Shown: positions 1 to 7,100 of the stretch, piece after piece | How positions within the stretch are numbered: the stretch's first letter is position 1 | Layout: each line of letters opens with the position of its first letter | Assembly (NCBI GenBank): GCA_017477005.1 | Contig: JAFUXY010000405.1 | Location: 1 to 9,084, forward strand | DNA: 9,084 nucleotides | From: Lachnospiraceae bacterium | Lineage (GTDB): Bacteria > Bacillota > Clostridia > Lachnospirales > Lachnospiraceae | Reading direction: 5' to 3' | The notes under the pieces: generated by a model | The model's database searches: none | Seen by the model: only the letters and a program-made list of their open reading frames with translations | Told to the model about the DNA's origin: nothing | Made by a program: the position numbers and the translations under genes

Positions 1-1101
1 CTCCTGCGTTTCCTGCTGCACGATCGCCATTTCATCGGTCGATACATCAATATCCGTAATGGACGGGATCACATTCCGCATTTCATAATGCGCCGTCTGT
101 CCTTCTTTTCCGCCAAGGTAGGCCGCCAATCTCACAGCGACCTCCGGATGCTCGCAGTTCGGATTCACACCGATGGCTTTCGCGCTGGCCAACGGCGTAA
201 GCTGCACATCGCTTCCATCAATCTGAATCGTTGGTGGTACTGCGATCCCCAGATTCTCGACGCCGCCGACTGCCTCCGCCGCATTTTCATAATCCCAATT
301 TCCGGAAAAGATTGCACCCACCGAGCCATCCGTCAGTCCCGCCATACCTGCGCCGTCAGCGTCGTTGATAAAGTTCTTGTTGGCTACAAGGTCAACCAGA
401 TAATCCGTGACCTGTACGCCTTTTTCTCCCCCGAAATCAATACCGGCTTCCTCGTCCGTCCCATCCTCTCCAAACATGGTGCATCCGTTGGACAGATAGA
501 AGCATCCGCCAGACCAGCTATTCGACACCGGCACAGCCACCTTTGCCTTTTCCAGCATCGTATCGAGGCTTTTGACATCCTCTTCCGAGAATATGTTTTT
601 GTTGTAAAACATGAACCAGTTGTTGGAGGTGAAAGGAACCGCATACACTGCATCCTCAAAGGTGACTGCGTCAAGAATCCCCTGCGGATTGTCTGCTTTG
701 ATCTGCTCCAAAGTGTCGCCGCCCAGTTCAGAAATCGCATTGGCGGATACCAGATTGGGAATCTGGTCGGCAGCAAACAGGTAGACATCCGCCGCTTTTT
801 CCGGATCGTCCTTGATGGTCAGATAAGCGTTTCCTTCTCCGCATACCTCGTAGGTGAAATGAATATCCCAATTTTTATGCTCTGCGGCAAAAGCCTCGCA
901 CTCCGTTTTGATCCAATTTCCATTCTCCTCGTCCTGATCCTCCTGGGGTGTCCACACCGTCAGATCGCAGGAGATCGCCTCATCCCCTTGCGCGGATTGT
1001 GAGTCTGTCGATGTGCCGCCACCGCTGCTGCTTCCCCCACACGCCATCAGCGATCCTGCAAGTGCCATCGATACGATTGTCGCCAGCCATTTCTTCTTCA
1101 T
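1..1101 (-). CDS. MalE-like extracellular sugar-binding lipoprotein of an ABC transporter (C-terminus cut off by window edge)
   Basis: This is a substrate-binding lipoprotein that would capture an oligosaccharide, probably maltodextrin, outside the cell and pass it to an ABC permease. The frame is open from the ATG at 1101 to base 1 (367 codons, no stop seen). Residues 1-20 form a lipoprotein signal peptide: MKKK, a hydrophobic stretch, then the lipobox LMAC with the lipidated Cys at 21. A Gly/Ser-rich linker follows (22-40). The mature part has family 1 solute-binding features: LTVWTPQEDQ (47-56), ADVYLFAADQ (104-113), VPFTSNNWFMFYNK (155-168), an FSGNWDY stretch (265-271) and AHYEMRNVIP (337-346). 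Family members run somewhat over 400 residues, so only the C-terminal tail is missing. The start is fixed by the signal peptide and by a GGGAGGG ribosome binding site 6 bases upstream. Permease genes would be expected beyond base 1. Maltodextrin specificity is inferred from overall resemblance and from the divergent LacI-type regulator. Confidence 0.9.
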   Translation of the reverse strand, partial: MKKKWLATIVSMALAGSLMACGGSSSGGGTSTDSQSAQGDEAISCDLTVWTPQEDQDEENGNWIKTECEAFAAEHKNWDIHFTYEVCGEGNAYLTIKDDPEKAADVYLFAADQIPNLVSANAISELGGDTLEQIKADNPQGILDAVTFEDAVYAVPFTSNNWFMFYNKNIFSEEDVKSLDTMLEKAKVAVPVSNSWSGGCFYLSNGCTMFGEDGTDEEAGIDFGGEKGVQVTDYLVDLVANKNFINDADGAGMAGLTDGSVGAIFSGNWDYENAAEAVGGVENLGIAVPPTIQIDGSDVQLTPLASAKAIGVNPNCEHPEVAVRLAAYLGGKEGQTAHYEMRNVIPSITDIDVSTDEMAIVQQETQE

Positions 1102-1107
1102 ACCAAA

Positions 1108-1114
1108 CCCTCCC
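1108..1114 (-). promoter_or_regulatory. Ribosome binding site of the malE-like gene
   Basis: On the minus strand this reads GGGAGGG, preceded by a run of A. It lies 6 bases before the ATG at 1101. It supports that start codon, together with the signal peptide that begins there. Confidence 0.75.
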
Positions 1115-1126
1115 TTTTTTGAATAC

Positions 1127-1201
1127 AAAATAAAACTATAATTTATTTTCGTAAAGTTTAGTTACCTTCCATAGAATACCACTACTTCCGAATTCAGTCC
1201 A
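1127..1201 (-). promoter_or_regulatory. Candidate promoter region of the malE-like gene (ambiguous)
   Basis: Two imperfect sigma-A-type promoters can be drawn on the minus strand. One is TGGACT (1196-1201), a 17-base spacer and TATTCT (1173-1178). The other is TTTACG (1150-1155), a 17-base spacer and TATTTT (1127-1132). Each hexamer matches consensus at four of six bases. A TATAGT (1135-1140) also occurs but has no -35 at suitable distance. A weak promoter would fit a gene that needs activation or is repressed, but the sequence does not decide between the two. Confidence 0.3.
1151..1165. repeat. Small inverted repeat GTAA-N7-TTAC, possible operator
   Basis: The 15 bases have matching outer arms GTAA and TTAC, and contain the odd-centred palindrome TAAAGTTTA at 1152-1160. 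The site overlaps the -35 of one malE promoter candidate and lies downstream of the other, where a repressor would block transcription. The arms are only 4 bases, so it could be chance in AT-rich DNA. Confidence 0.3.
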
Positions 1202-1245
1202 TAGAGTTTTTTAATTTTATACAACTTCGCTAAATTGTATCCGGA

Positions 1246-1260
1246 GAATTTGTGCAATTC
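1246..1260. repeat. Inverted repeat GAATT-N5-AATTC, possible operator
   Basis: Perfect 5-base arms flank TGTGC. The site is upstream of both divergent promoters: about 22 bases before the -35 of the lacI-type promoter and about 45 bases before the outer -35 candidate of malE. That position could suit an activator or a repressor. The right arm overlaps the first copy of a CAATTCT direct repeat (1255-1261, 1264-1270). The binding protein is unknown; the adjacent LacI-type regulator is the obvious candidate by inference only. Confidence 0.3.
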
Positions 1261-1281
1261 TTTCAATTCTGTTTCTCTTCG

Positions 1282-1310
1282 TTTACAGTTTAATCCACAA
1301 ACATTATAAT
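1282..1310 (+). promoter_or_regulatory. Sigma-A-type promoter of the lacI-type gene
   Basis: A -35 TTTACA (1282-1287) and a perfect -10 TATAAT (1305-1310) are separated by exactly 17 bases. Transcription would start near 1317 and give a leader of about 28 bases, so there is no room for a riboswitch. This is the best promoter match I found in the window. Confidence 0.7.
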
Positions 1311-1334
1311 TAGATGAAAATTTCCAAGAAGAAT

Positions 1335-1342
1335 AAGAAGGA
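1335..1342 (+). promoter_or_regulatory. Ribosome binding site of the lacI-type gene, unusually close to the start
   Basis: The purine run AAGAAGGA ends only 2 bases before the ATG at 1345. A second AAGAAG lies at 1326-1331, about 13 bases away. Neither is at the usual distance. The ATG itself is well supported, because the canonical LacI helix-turn-helix begins at residue 3. Translation may therefore be weak, as is common for regulators. Confidence 0.5.
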
Positions 1343-1344
1343 TT

Positions 1345-2343
1345 ATGGCAACGCTTAAAGACATCGCCGCAAAATTGAATGTATCAACGAGCACGGTTTC
1401 AAAGGGAATGAACGGGGCGCCGGACATCAGTGAATCCATGCGCCAATTGATCCTGGACACAGCGGTAGAACTCGGCTATACAAAACGGAGCTCCCGCCAA
1501 AAAGACAAGAAGAAAATCTGTCTGTTTTTCGAAAATATTGATTATTATCTGGACGATGATTTTGGACACGATATTATTTTAGGCTTCAAGCAGGCGGCCT
1601 TTCGTGAAAACTGGGACGTAGAAGTGATCCCGCTCAGCCACGGCTTCCAAAAAAAACGCTCCTACGATGCCTTCATGCTTGGAGAAAAGATCGTCGGCTC
1701 GATGATCTGCGGTTTTGCGTTTGACGACCCCTGGATGAAAGATTTGGAAACGACAAAGGTTCCCACGGTTCTCTTTGATAATTACCTCCAGGAAAATCCC
1801 TATTTGGGATCCGTGGGTACGGACAGCCTGGAAGGAATGGAGCTGGCCGTCCGGCATCTTGTATCCCTTGGACACGAGCGGATTGCCTATTTGGCGGGGC
1901 CTGAGGATTCCTATATTGCCCGCATTCGCACGGACGCATACAGGCGAAGCATGCGGATGCACCATCTGCCGGTTGTCCCGGAACTGATCGCCCATGACTA
2001 TTTTGTCTATGAATCGGCGAAGCCCTATACCAAAGACTTTTTAGAACACGGCGCGACCGCGATTTTATGCGGCAACGACCTGATCGCAGAAGGCGTGATC
2101 GATGAATGCAAGAAGGCCGGGCTTTCCGTACCGGATGAGGTCAGCGTGCTTGGCTACGATGACCTTCCTTCCACGGAAAAGATCGACCCTCCCCTCTCGA
2201 CGATCCGGCAGGATCGGCTCATGATTGGCAAGTCCGGTTATTACATTTTGCACGCTCTGATAAACGGCGTCCCATTGAGCCGCAATCTGATCCGTCCAAG
2301 GCTGATCGTGCGAGGCTCCACGGCAATGGTCAAGCCAAGATAG
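1345..2343 (+). CDS. LacI-family transcriptional regulator, probable regulator of the adjacent sugar-uptake genes
   Basis: This is a DNA-binding sugar-responsive regulator of 332 residues, full length for the family. The N-terminal LacI helix-turn-helix is clear: TLKDIAAKLNVSTSTVSKGMNG (residues 3-24), followed by the third helix up to LGYTKR (43-48). The rest is a periplasmic-binding-protein-like effector domain (about 58-328), with family landmarks VPTVLFDNY (139-147), HLVSLGHERIAYLAGP (171-186), TAILCGNDLIAEGV (238-251), VSVLGYDDL (266-274), STIRQD (285-290) and RLIVRGST (319-326). The linker between domains (47-57) is short and full of Lys/Arg. It lacks the usual NxxARxL hinge-helix pattern. 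The gene is divergent from the malE-like gene, so it most likely controls that operon and its own expression in response to a maltodextrin-type sugar; this is inference from position. It has its own promoter and ends 4 bases from the oppositely oriented ANTAR gene. Confidence 0.92.
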   Translation: MATLKDIAAKLNVSTSTVSKGMNGAPDISESMRQLILDTAVELGYTKRSSRQKDKKKICLFFENIDYYLDDDFGHDIILGFKQAAFRENWDVEVIPLSHGFQKKRSYDAFMLGEKIVGSMICGFAFDDPWMKDLETTKVPTVLFDNYLQENPYLGSVGTDSLEGMELAVRHLVSLGHERIAYLAGPEDSYIARIRTDAYRRSMRMHHLPVVPELIAHDYFVYESAKPYTKDFLEHGATAILCGNDLIAEGVIDECKKAGLSVPDEVSVLGYDDLPSTEKIDPPLSTIRQDRLMIGKSGYYILHALINGVPLSRNLIRPRLIVRGSTAMVKPR

Positions 2344-2347
2344 GAGC

Positions 2348-2926
2348 TCATTCCTCATCGATGATCCGCTCGGCGATCCGGCGCCGGGACACGCCCTCAT
2401 TCATCGCCTGCTTGCCGATTGCGCGATGCGCTTCATCCTCCGTCATCCCCTTTTGCTCCACCAAAAAGAATTTGGCCTTGTTGATGATGCGCAGATCCTC
2501 CAGCTTTTCTTCGAGCGCCAGCATCTGGTTTTCAATCTGGCGTATCTTGCTTTGATCGGCCAGCAGAAAGCGGATCATCTTGTCCATACGGCCGCGGGGA
2601 AAGGGCCTTGCCAGCACCAAGATCCCATGGTCTGTCACGGCCTGGGCCACATCCTCGTAGATGTCCTGCGGCACAACGAGCAGGATCGAAGCCCGGCACT
2701 GTTCGGTGATATCCACCGCCAGTTCCTCTCCCGTCTCATCCGGCAGCGGCGCATTGATAATGATCAAATCATAATATCGTTCCAAAATGCACCGCCTCGC
2801 CGTCGCTGCGCTCTTTTTGGTCTCCACGAGATGAACCGGATCGAGCGACCGTCCGGCGATTTCCAAAAACTGCCTCGATACAGAAACGATTAAAACGGAG
2901 TGCTGTATGTCTTCGAATTTCGGCAT
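2348..2926 (-). CDS. ANTAR-domain RNA-binding antiterminator with a degenerate receiver domain
   Basis: The 192-residue protein has the layout of AmiR/NasR/EutV-type regulators. It has a receiver-like domain (about 9-120), a coiled-coil-like linker (about 123-148) and a C-terminal ANTAR domain (about 140-192). ANTAR landmarks are INKAKFFLVEQKGMTEDEAH (148-167), then AIGKQAMNEG (169-178). Known ANTAR proteins bind paired hexaloop hairpins in nascent RNA and prevent termination. The receiver fold is visible but its chemistry is gone. The N-terminal acidic pair is replaced in VLIVSVS (11-17), the phosphoacceptor Asp is Asn58 in LIIINAPLP, and the usual KPF lysine is Arg107 in ARPF. Control by phosphorylation is therefore unlikely, and a ligand or partner protein is more plausible. 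The gene is last in the minus-strand cluster, 12 bases after the glutamine synthetase family gene. A similar pairing of glnA with an ANTAR-type regulator has been described in solventogenic clostridia. Its RNA targets are not evident here. Confidence 0.9.
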   Translation of the reverse strand: MPKFEDIQHSVLIVSVSRQFLEIAGRSLDPVHLVETKKSAATARRCILERYYDLIIINAPLPDETGEELAVDITEQCRASILLVVPQDIYEDVAQAVTDHGILVLARPFPRGRMDKMIRFLLADQSKIRQIENQMLALEEKLEDLRIINKAKFFLVEQKGMTEDEAHRAIGKQAMNEGVSRRRIAERIIDEE

Positions 2927-2930
2927 AGCT

Positions 2931-2937
2931 CCTCCTT
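2931..2937 (-). promoter_or_regulatory. Strong ribosome binding site of the ANTAR gene
   Basis: The 12-base gap after the glnA-like stop reads CAAGGAGGAGCT on the minus strand, so a full AAGGAGG lies 4 bases before the ATG at 2926. This fixes the start and implies good translation of the regulator from the shared transcript. Confidence 0.8.
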
Positions 2938-2938
2938 G

Positions 2939-4114
2939 TCAGTGCCTGGCGTATTCCAAGAGTATCCCCTCCGGAACCACGGCCCGGATGAAGTCACTTT
3001 CCATAGCGATCTTGGCCGCCTCCTTTTTGGAGCTCGGAAGCAGCGCACCTCTTTCATCCATTTCCACCGGCAGCGGCAGCTTCTTTTCAATGCCCCAGAG
3101 ACCGGCATGAATCAGCAGCGCATTCACCAGATACGGATTGCTGGAGGCATCCGGTGAACGCAGCTCAACGCGGGTTTTCTCCCGAAAGGTTTCAATATAC
3201 ATCAACTCGGATTTTCCCGCGCTGGACCAGTTCACCCGATCCGGCGCCGTATTGTTTCCCAGCCGCGCATAGGAGGCCTCCGCCGGGTTCAAGAACAGCG
3301 TCATATCGCGGATTTTGTCGATGATCCCGGCCGCTGCGTATTTGACCACGTCCCCTCCTTCGCGGTCGGCGGCATAAATATTGATATGATACCCGTTTCC
3401 CGGCTTTCCGGAAAGCGGCATCGGAGAGAAATCCGCCACGAGTCCAAAGCGATCCGCCACCGTGCTGACCGCCATTTTGAAGGTGGTCATCTGGTCTGCC
3501 GCCTTCAAGGGCTTGCCATAATGAAAGTCAATTTCATTCTGCCCGGGTCCCGCCTCATGGTGGGAGCGTTCGGGAACCAGCCCCATTCGCTCAATCGTCA
3601 GACTGATCTCCCTGCGTACATTCTCGCACCGATCGGCGGGCGCAATATCCATATATCCGGCGTAGTCATAGGGGATCCTAGTCGGATTCCCTTCATCGTC
3701 CTTCAAAAACAGATAGAACTCTGTTTCCGAGCCAAAGCGAAACGAAATCCCGGCATCCTCGGCCTTGGCAATCGCTTTTTTAAGCACCGCCCGCGTATCG
3801 GACGCGTACTCTTCCCCCTCCGGCGTGAATACATCACAGAACATCCGAAGCACCTTTCCGCTGCTCGGCCGCCAGGGCAGGATCGCCAAAGTAGCCGGAT
3901 CCGGCTTCAGATAGAGCGACGCAAATGGGCAATCGGAAAACCCGGCGATCATTTTGGCGTTGATCGGCGCGCCCTCCTCAAACGCTTTTTTCACTTCGCC
4001 GGGCGTGACCGAAATATTTTTCTGCACCCCATAGGCATCCCGAAACGCCAGGCGAACAAACTTCACATCCTCTTCCTCAATGTATTTCAATACTTCTTCT
4101 ATTGTATAGCTCAT
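2939..4114 (-). CDS. Glutamine synthetase family protein, short and diverged form
   Basis: This is a 391-residue member of the glutamine synthetase family, which ligates ammonia (or an amine) to glutamate using ATP. The N-terminal beta-grasp domain is about 14-100 and the catalytic domain follows. Recognisable active-site blocks are SETEF (129-133, metal ligands E130 and E132), HHEAGPGQNEIDF (185-197, E187 and E194), GNGYHINI (239-246, H243) and RVELRSPDASSNPYL (315-329, with R315, E317 and R319). Two features are unusual. Typical GSI enzymes are about 440 residues and end in a tail after the PYL helix that is much reduced here. In the flap block, where canonical GS has a Glu before Ala-Pro, this protein has T289-A-P in GNNTAP; K301 and Y306 fall where arginines are usual. 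It may be a true glutamine synthetase of a clostridial subfamily or a related gamma-glutamyl ligase. It follows carB by 12 bases, behind an AAGGAGA ribosome binding site. Its neighbours CarA and PyrG consume glutamine, which favours glutamine synthesis. Confidence 0.85.
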   Translation of the reverse strand: MSYTIEEVLKYIEEEDVKFVRLAFRDAYGVQKNISVTPGEVKKAFEEGAPINAKMIAGFSDCPFASLYLKPDPATLAILPWRPSSGKVLRMFCDVFTPEGEEYASDTRAVLKKAIAKAEDAGISFRFGSETEFYLFLKDDEGNPTRIPYDYAGYMDIAPADRCENVRREISLTIERMGLVPERSHHEAGPGQNEIDFHYGKPLKAADQMTTFKMAVSTVADRFGLVADFSPMPLSGKPGNGYHINIYAADREGGDVVKYAAAGIIDKIRDMTLFLNPAEASYARLGNNTAPDRVNWSSAGKSELMYIETFREKTRVELRSPDASSNPYLVNALLIHAGLWGIEKKLPLPVEMDERGALLPSSKKEAAKIAMESDFIRAVVPEGILLEYARH

Positions 4115-4118
4115 CGGC

Positions 4119-4126
4119 TTCTCCTT
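4119..4126 (-). promoter_or_regulatory. Ribosome binding site of the glnA-like gene in the carB-glnA gap
   Basis: The gap after the carB TAG reads AAGGAGAAGCCG on the minus strand, placing AAGGAGA a few bases before the ATG at 4114. It supports the chosen start. The 12-base gap leaves no room for a separate promoter or leader between the two genes. Confidence 0.7.
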
Positions 4127-7100
4127 CTAAATAGTCGCGATCCGCGGTGAAATATCCTCCAACACATCCAATAATATCCGCACCGTATCAAGCGAGGTGA
4201 ACATCGTGACGCCATTCATGATCGCGCATCTGCGGATCGCCACGCCATCCTCATAATGAATCCCCGAAAGGATCGCTCTCGTATTGATAATATAGCTCAC
4301 ATAACCAGCGCGGATGGAACGCAGGATTTCGTCGCTCCCTTCGCTGATCTTCCCCCGGATCCGCGTCCGGATTCCGGCCTCCTTCAAAAATACTCCGGTC
4401 CCGACCGTCGCTTCGATATTGAAGCCCAGTTCATAAAACCGCCGGACAAGGGGCAGCGCCTCTTCCTTGTCCTCGTCGGCAAGCGTGACGATCACGGTCC
4501 CGTATTCCTTCATCTTGATGCCGGAGGCCTGCAACGCCTTATACAAGGCGCGTTTCAAACTCTTGTCATAACCAATCGCTTCGCCTGTGGACTTCATCTC
4601 CGGCGACAGATAGGCATCCATACCATTTAATTTTTCAAACGAAAAAGCCGGCGCTTTGACGTACCAGAAATCCTTTTCCGGCAAAACCTTGTTCGCCAAG
4701 CCCTGCGCGGACAGGCTCTCGCCGAGCATTACCTTTGTCGCAATATCCACGAGAGAGACGCCGGTGGATTTGGATAAAAACGGCACGCTTCTCGAAGCCC
4801 GCGGGTTGACTTCAATGATATACACCTGCTCGTCCTCATCCACAATGAATTGGATGTTGTAGAGCCCCACAATTCCTATACCGACCCCCAGCCGCTTGGT
4901 ATAATCCGCAATGGTTTCCTTGACCTTCTGGGAAAGGGAAAACGGCGGATAGACGCTCGTGCTGTCCCCGGAATGCACGCCGGTTCGCTCGACCAATTCC
5001 ATAATCCCCGGCAAAAAGACATCGGTTCCGTCGCAGATGGCATCCACCTCCACCTCTTTTCCAACGAGGTATTTGTCCACCAGCACAGGCCTGGCCTCGT
5101 CCACCTCTACGGCGTTTTTCAGGTATTTCATGAGCATGGCTTCATTGGCGACAATTTCCATCGCGCGGCCGCCCAATACAAAGCTCGGCCGTACCAAAAC
5201 AGGATAGCCAATTTCCTCTGCCGCCCTCATGCCGTCTTCGATCGTTGTCACGGCGATGCCCTTCGGATGGGGTATCTCGAGTTCTTCGATCAATTGGAAA
5301 AATGCGTCCCGATCCTCCGCCACAAAAATCGCTTTGGTTCCGGTGCCAATGATCTTGACCCCTCTTTTTTCCAAAGGCTCCGCCAAATTCACCGCCGTCT
5401 GTCCGCCCAGCGAAGCGATCACGCCTTCCGGCCGCTCCAACTCCAGAATATTCGTAATATCCTCGACCGTCAACGGTTCAAAATACAGCTTGTCCGCCGT
5501 TGTGTAGTCAGTAGACACAGTCTCGGGATTGTTGTTTATTACGATGGCCTCGTAACCAAGGTCGTGAATCGTCTTCACAGCATGCACGGTGGAATAATCA
5601 AACTCCAACCCCTGTCCGATCCGGATCGGCCCCGACCCCAAGACAATGATCTTTTTTCGATTCGACACGACCGATTCGTTTTCTTCCTCGTAGGTGGAAT
5701 AAAAATACGGCACATAGCTTTCAAATTCGCTTGCGCAGGTATCGATCATCTTGTACACCGGGCGGATGCCATACTTCCTTCGCAGCTCCCAGATATCGTC
5801 CTCCAAACAGCCCGCCTGCTCCGCAATATCGGCATCGGAAAAGCCCATACGTTTGGCCTCATAGAGCGAAGTGCGATCCAATTTTATTCCCTTCGCTTCA
5901 AAGGCAATGATCCGCCTCATTGCGTCCAAAAAAAACAGATCGATCTTGGTTTTTTGATAAATCGTATGTACGTCAATGCCATACCACAGCAACGCAAAGA
6001 TTGCGTAGATCCGGTCGTCAGTTCCCTCTTCAATGTAATGGAGCAGCTTTTCGATCGCCTCTTTTCGCCCCTCCTGCCCTTCGCGGACGGACAGGTTTTT
6101 TTCATCGAATTTGGCAATATGAATGTGGTTTTTGCCGTCCTCTAGGGAGCGAATCGCTTTGAGCAGGCTTTCCTCCATCGTCCGTCCCACGCTCATCGTC
6201 TCCCCGGTCGCCTTCATCTGCGTAGAGAGGACATTCGAGGCGAGGGTGAATTTGTCGAAGGGAAAACGCGGCATTTTAGTGACCACATAGTCCAGGGAGG
6301 GTTCAAAGCAGGCCGGCGTATTGGCAAGCGCAATCTCCTCCAAACGCAGGCCCACCGCAATCTTGGCGGACACCCTCGCGATCGGATAGCCGCTGGCCTT
6401 CGAAGCCAGGGCGGAGGAACGGGAGACGCGGGGATTGACCTCGATCACATAATAATCAAAGGATTCCGGATCGAGCGCAAACTGCACATTGCACCCGCCC
6501 TCTATCTCAAGCGCGCGGATGATCCGCAGCGCGCTCGAACGCAGCATCTGGTATTCTTTGTTGGTGAGCGTCTGGCTCGGGGCGACGACGATCGAATCTC
6601 CGGTGTGAATCCCGACTGGATCGAAATTTTCCATATTACAGACCGTAATCGCCGTATTGTTCGCATCCCGGATCACTTCGTATTCAATTTCCTTGTAGCC
6701 CTTGATGCTTTTTTCGACCAAGACCTGATGAACCGGAGAGATCGACAGCGCATGCTTTGTCATCTGCCGCATCTGGTTTTCATCCTCCGCAAATCCACCC
6801 CCGGTACCGCCCAACGTGAACGCCGGACGCAGGATCACCGGATAGCCAATCTCCTTTGCCGCCTCCATGCCTTCCTCCATACTCGAGGCGATCATGGACG
6901 GCACCACTGGCTCTCCGAGTCCTTCGCACAACGCTTTGAATTGCTCCCGGTCTTCCGCGCGGCGGATGCTCTTGGCCTTCGTTCCCAAAAGCTCTATTTC
7001 GCATTCCGCCAATACGCCCTTGTCCCAAAGCTGCAGCGACAGGTTCAACCCCGTCTGCCCTCCTATGCCCGGAATGATCGCGTCCGGTCTTTCATAGCGG

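Larger units (their letters stand above)
1102..1344. other. Divergent intergenic region between malE-like and lacI-type genes
   Basis: This AT-rich 243-base spacer is the only sizeable non-coding stretch in the window. It must carry the start signals of both divergent genes. It contains a good promoter for the regulator, weaker candidates for the lipoprotein gene, and small repeats. These are GAATT-N5-AATTC at 1246-1260, GTAA-N7-TTAC at 1151-1165 with TAAAGTTTA inside it, and a CAATTCT direct repeat at 1255-1261 and 1264-1270. I see no small ORF with a convincing ribosome binding site, and no strong terminator or riboswitch-like fold. Confidence 0.8.

Noticed and set aside
88..1002. 304-codon plus-strand ORF antisense to the malE-like gene
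   Set aside because: It is the shadow of the minus-strand lipoprotein frame. It shows no recognisable family, and the opposite strand has a clear signal peptide and solute-binding motifs.
1135..1140. TATAGT as the -10 of the malE-like gene
   Set aside because: No acceptable -35 hexamer lies 16-18 bases upstream on the minus strand. The nearest TTTACG is only 9 bases away.
1150..1165. Catabolite-repression (cre) site near TTTACGAAAA on the minus strand
   Set aside because: Around the CG the two halves match at only a few positions, and the cre consensus is not met.
2344..2420. Intrinsic terminator after the lacI-type gene
   Set aside because: GC-rich stretches such as the one around 2380 can pair, but no T-run follows on either strand, and the region is coding for the ANTAR protein.
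4850..6145. 431-codon plus-strand ORF antisense to carB
   Set aside because: The composition is rich in His, Arg, Gln and Phe, as expected of a complement frame of a conserved gene. There is no family match, and carB is intact on the other strand.
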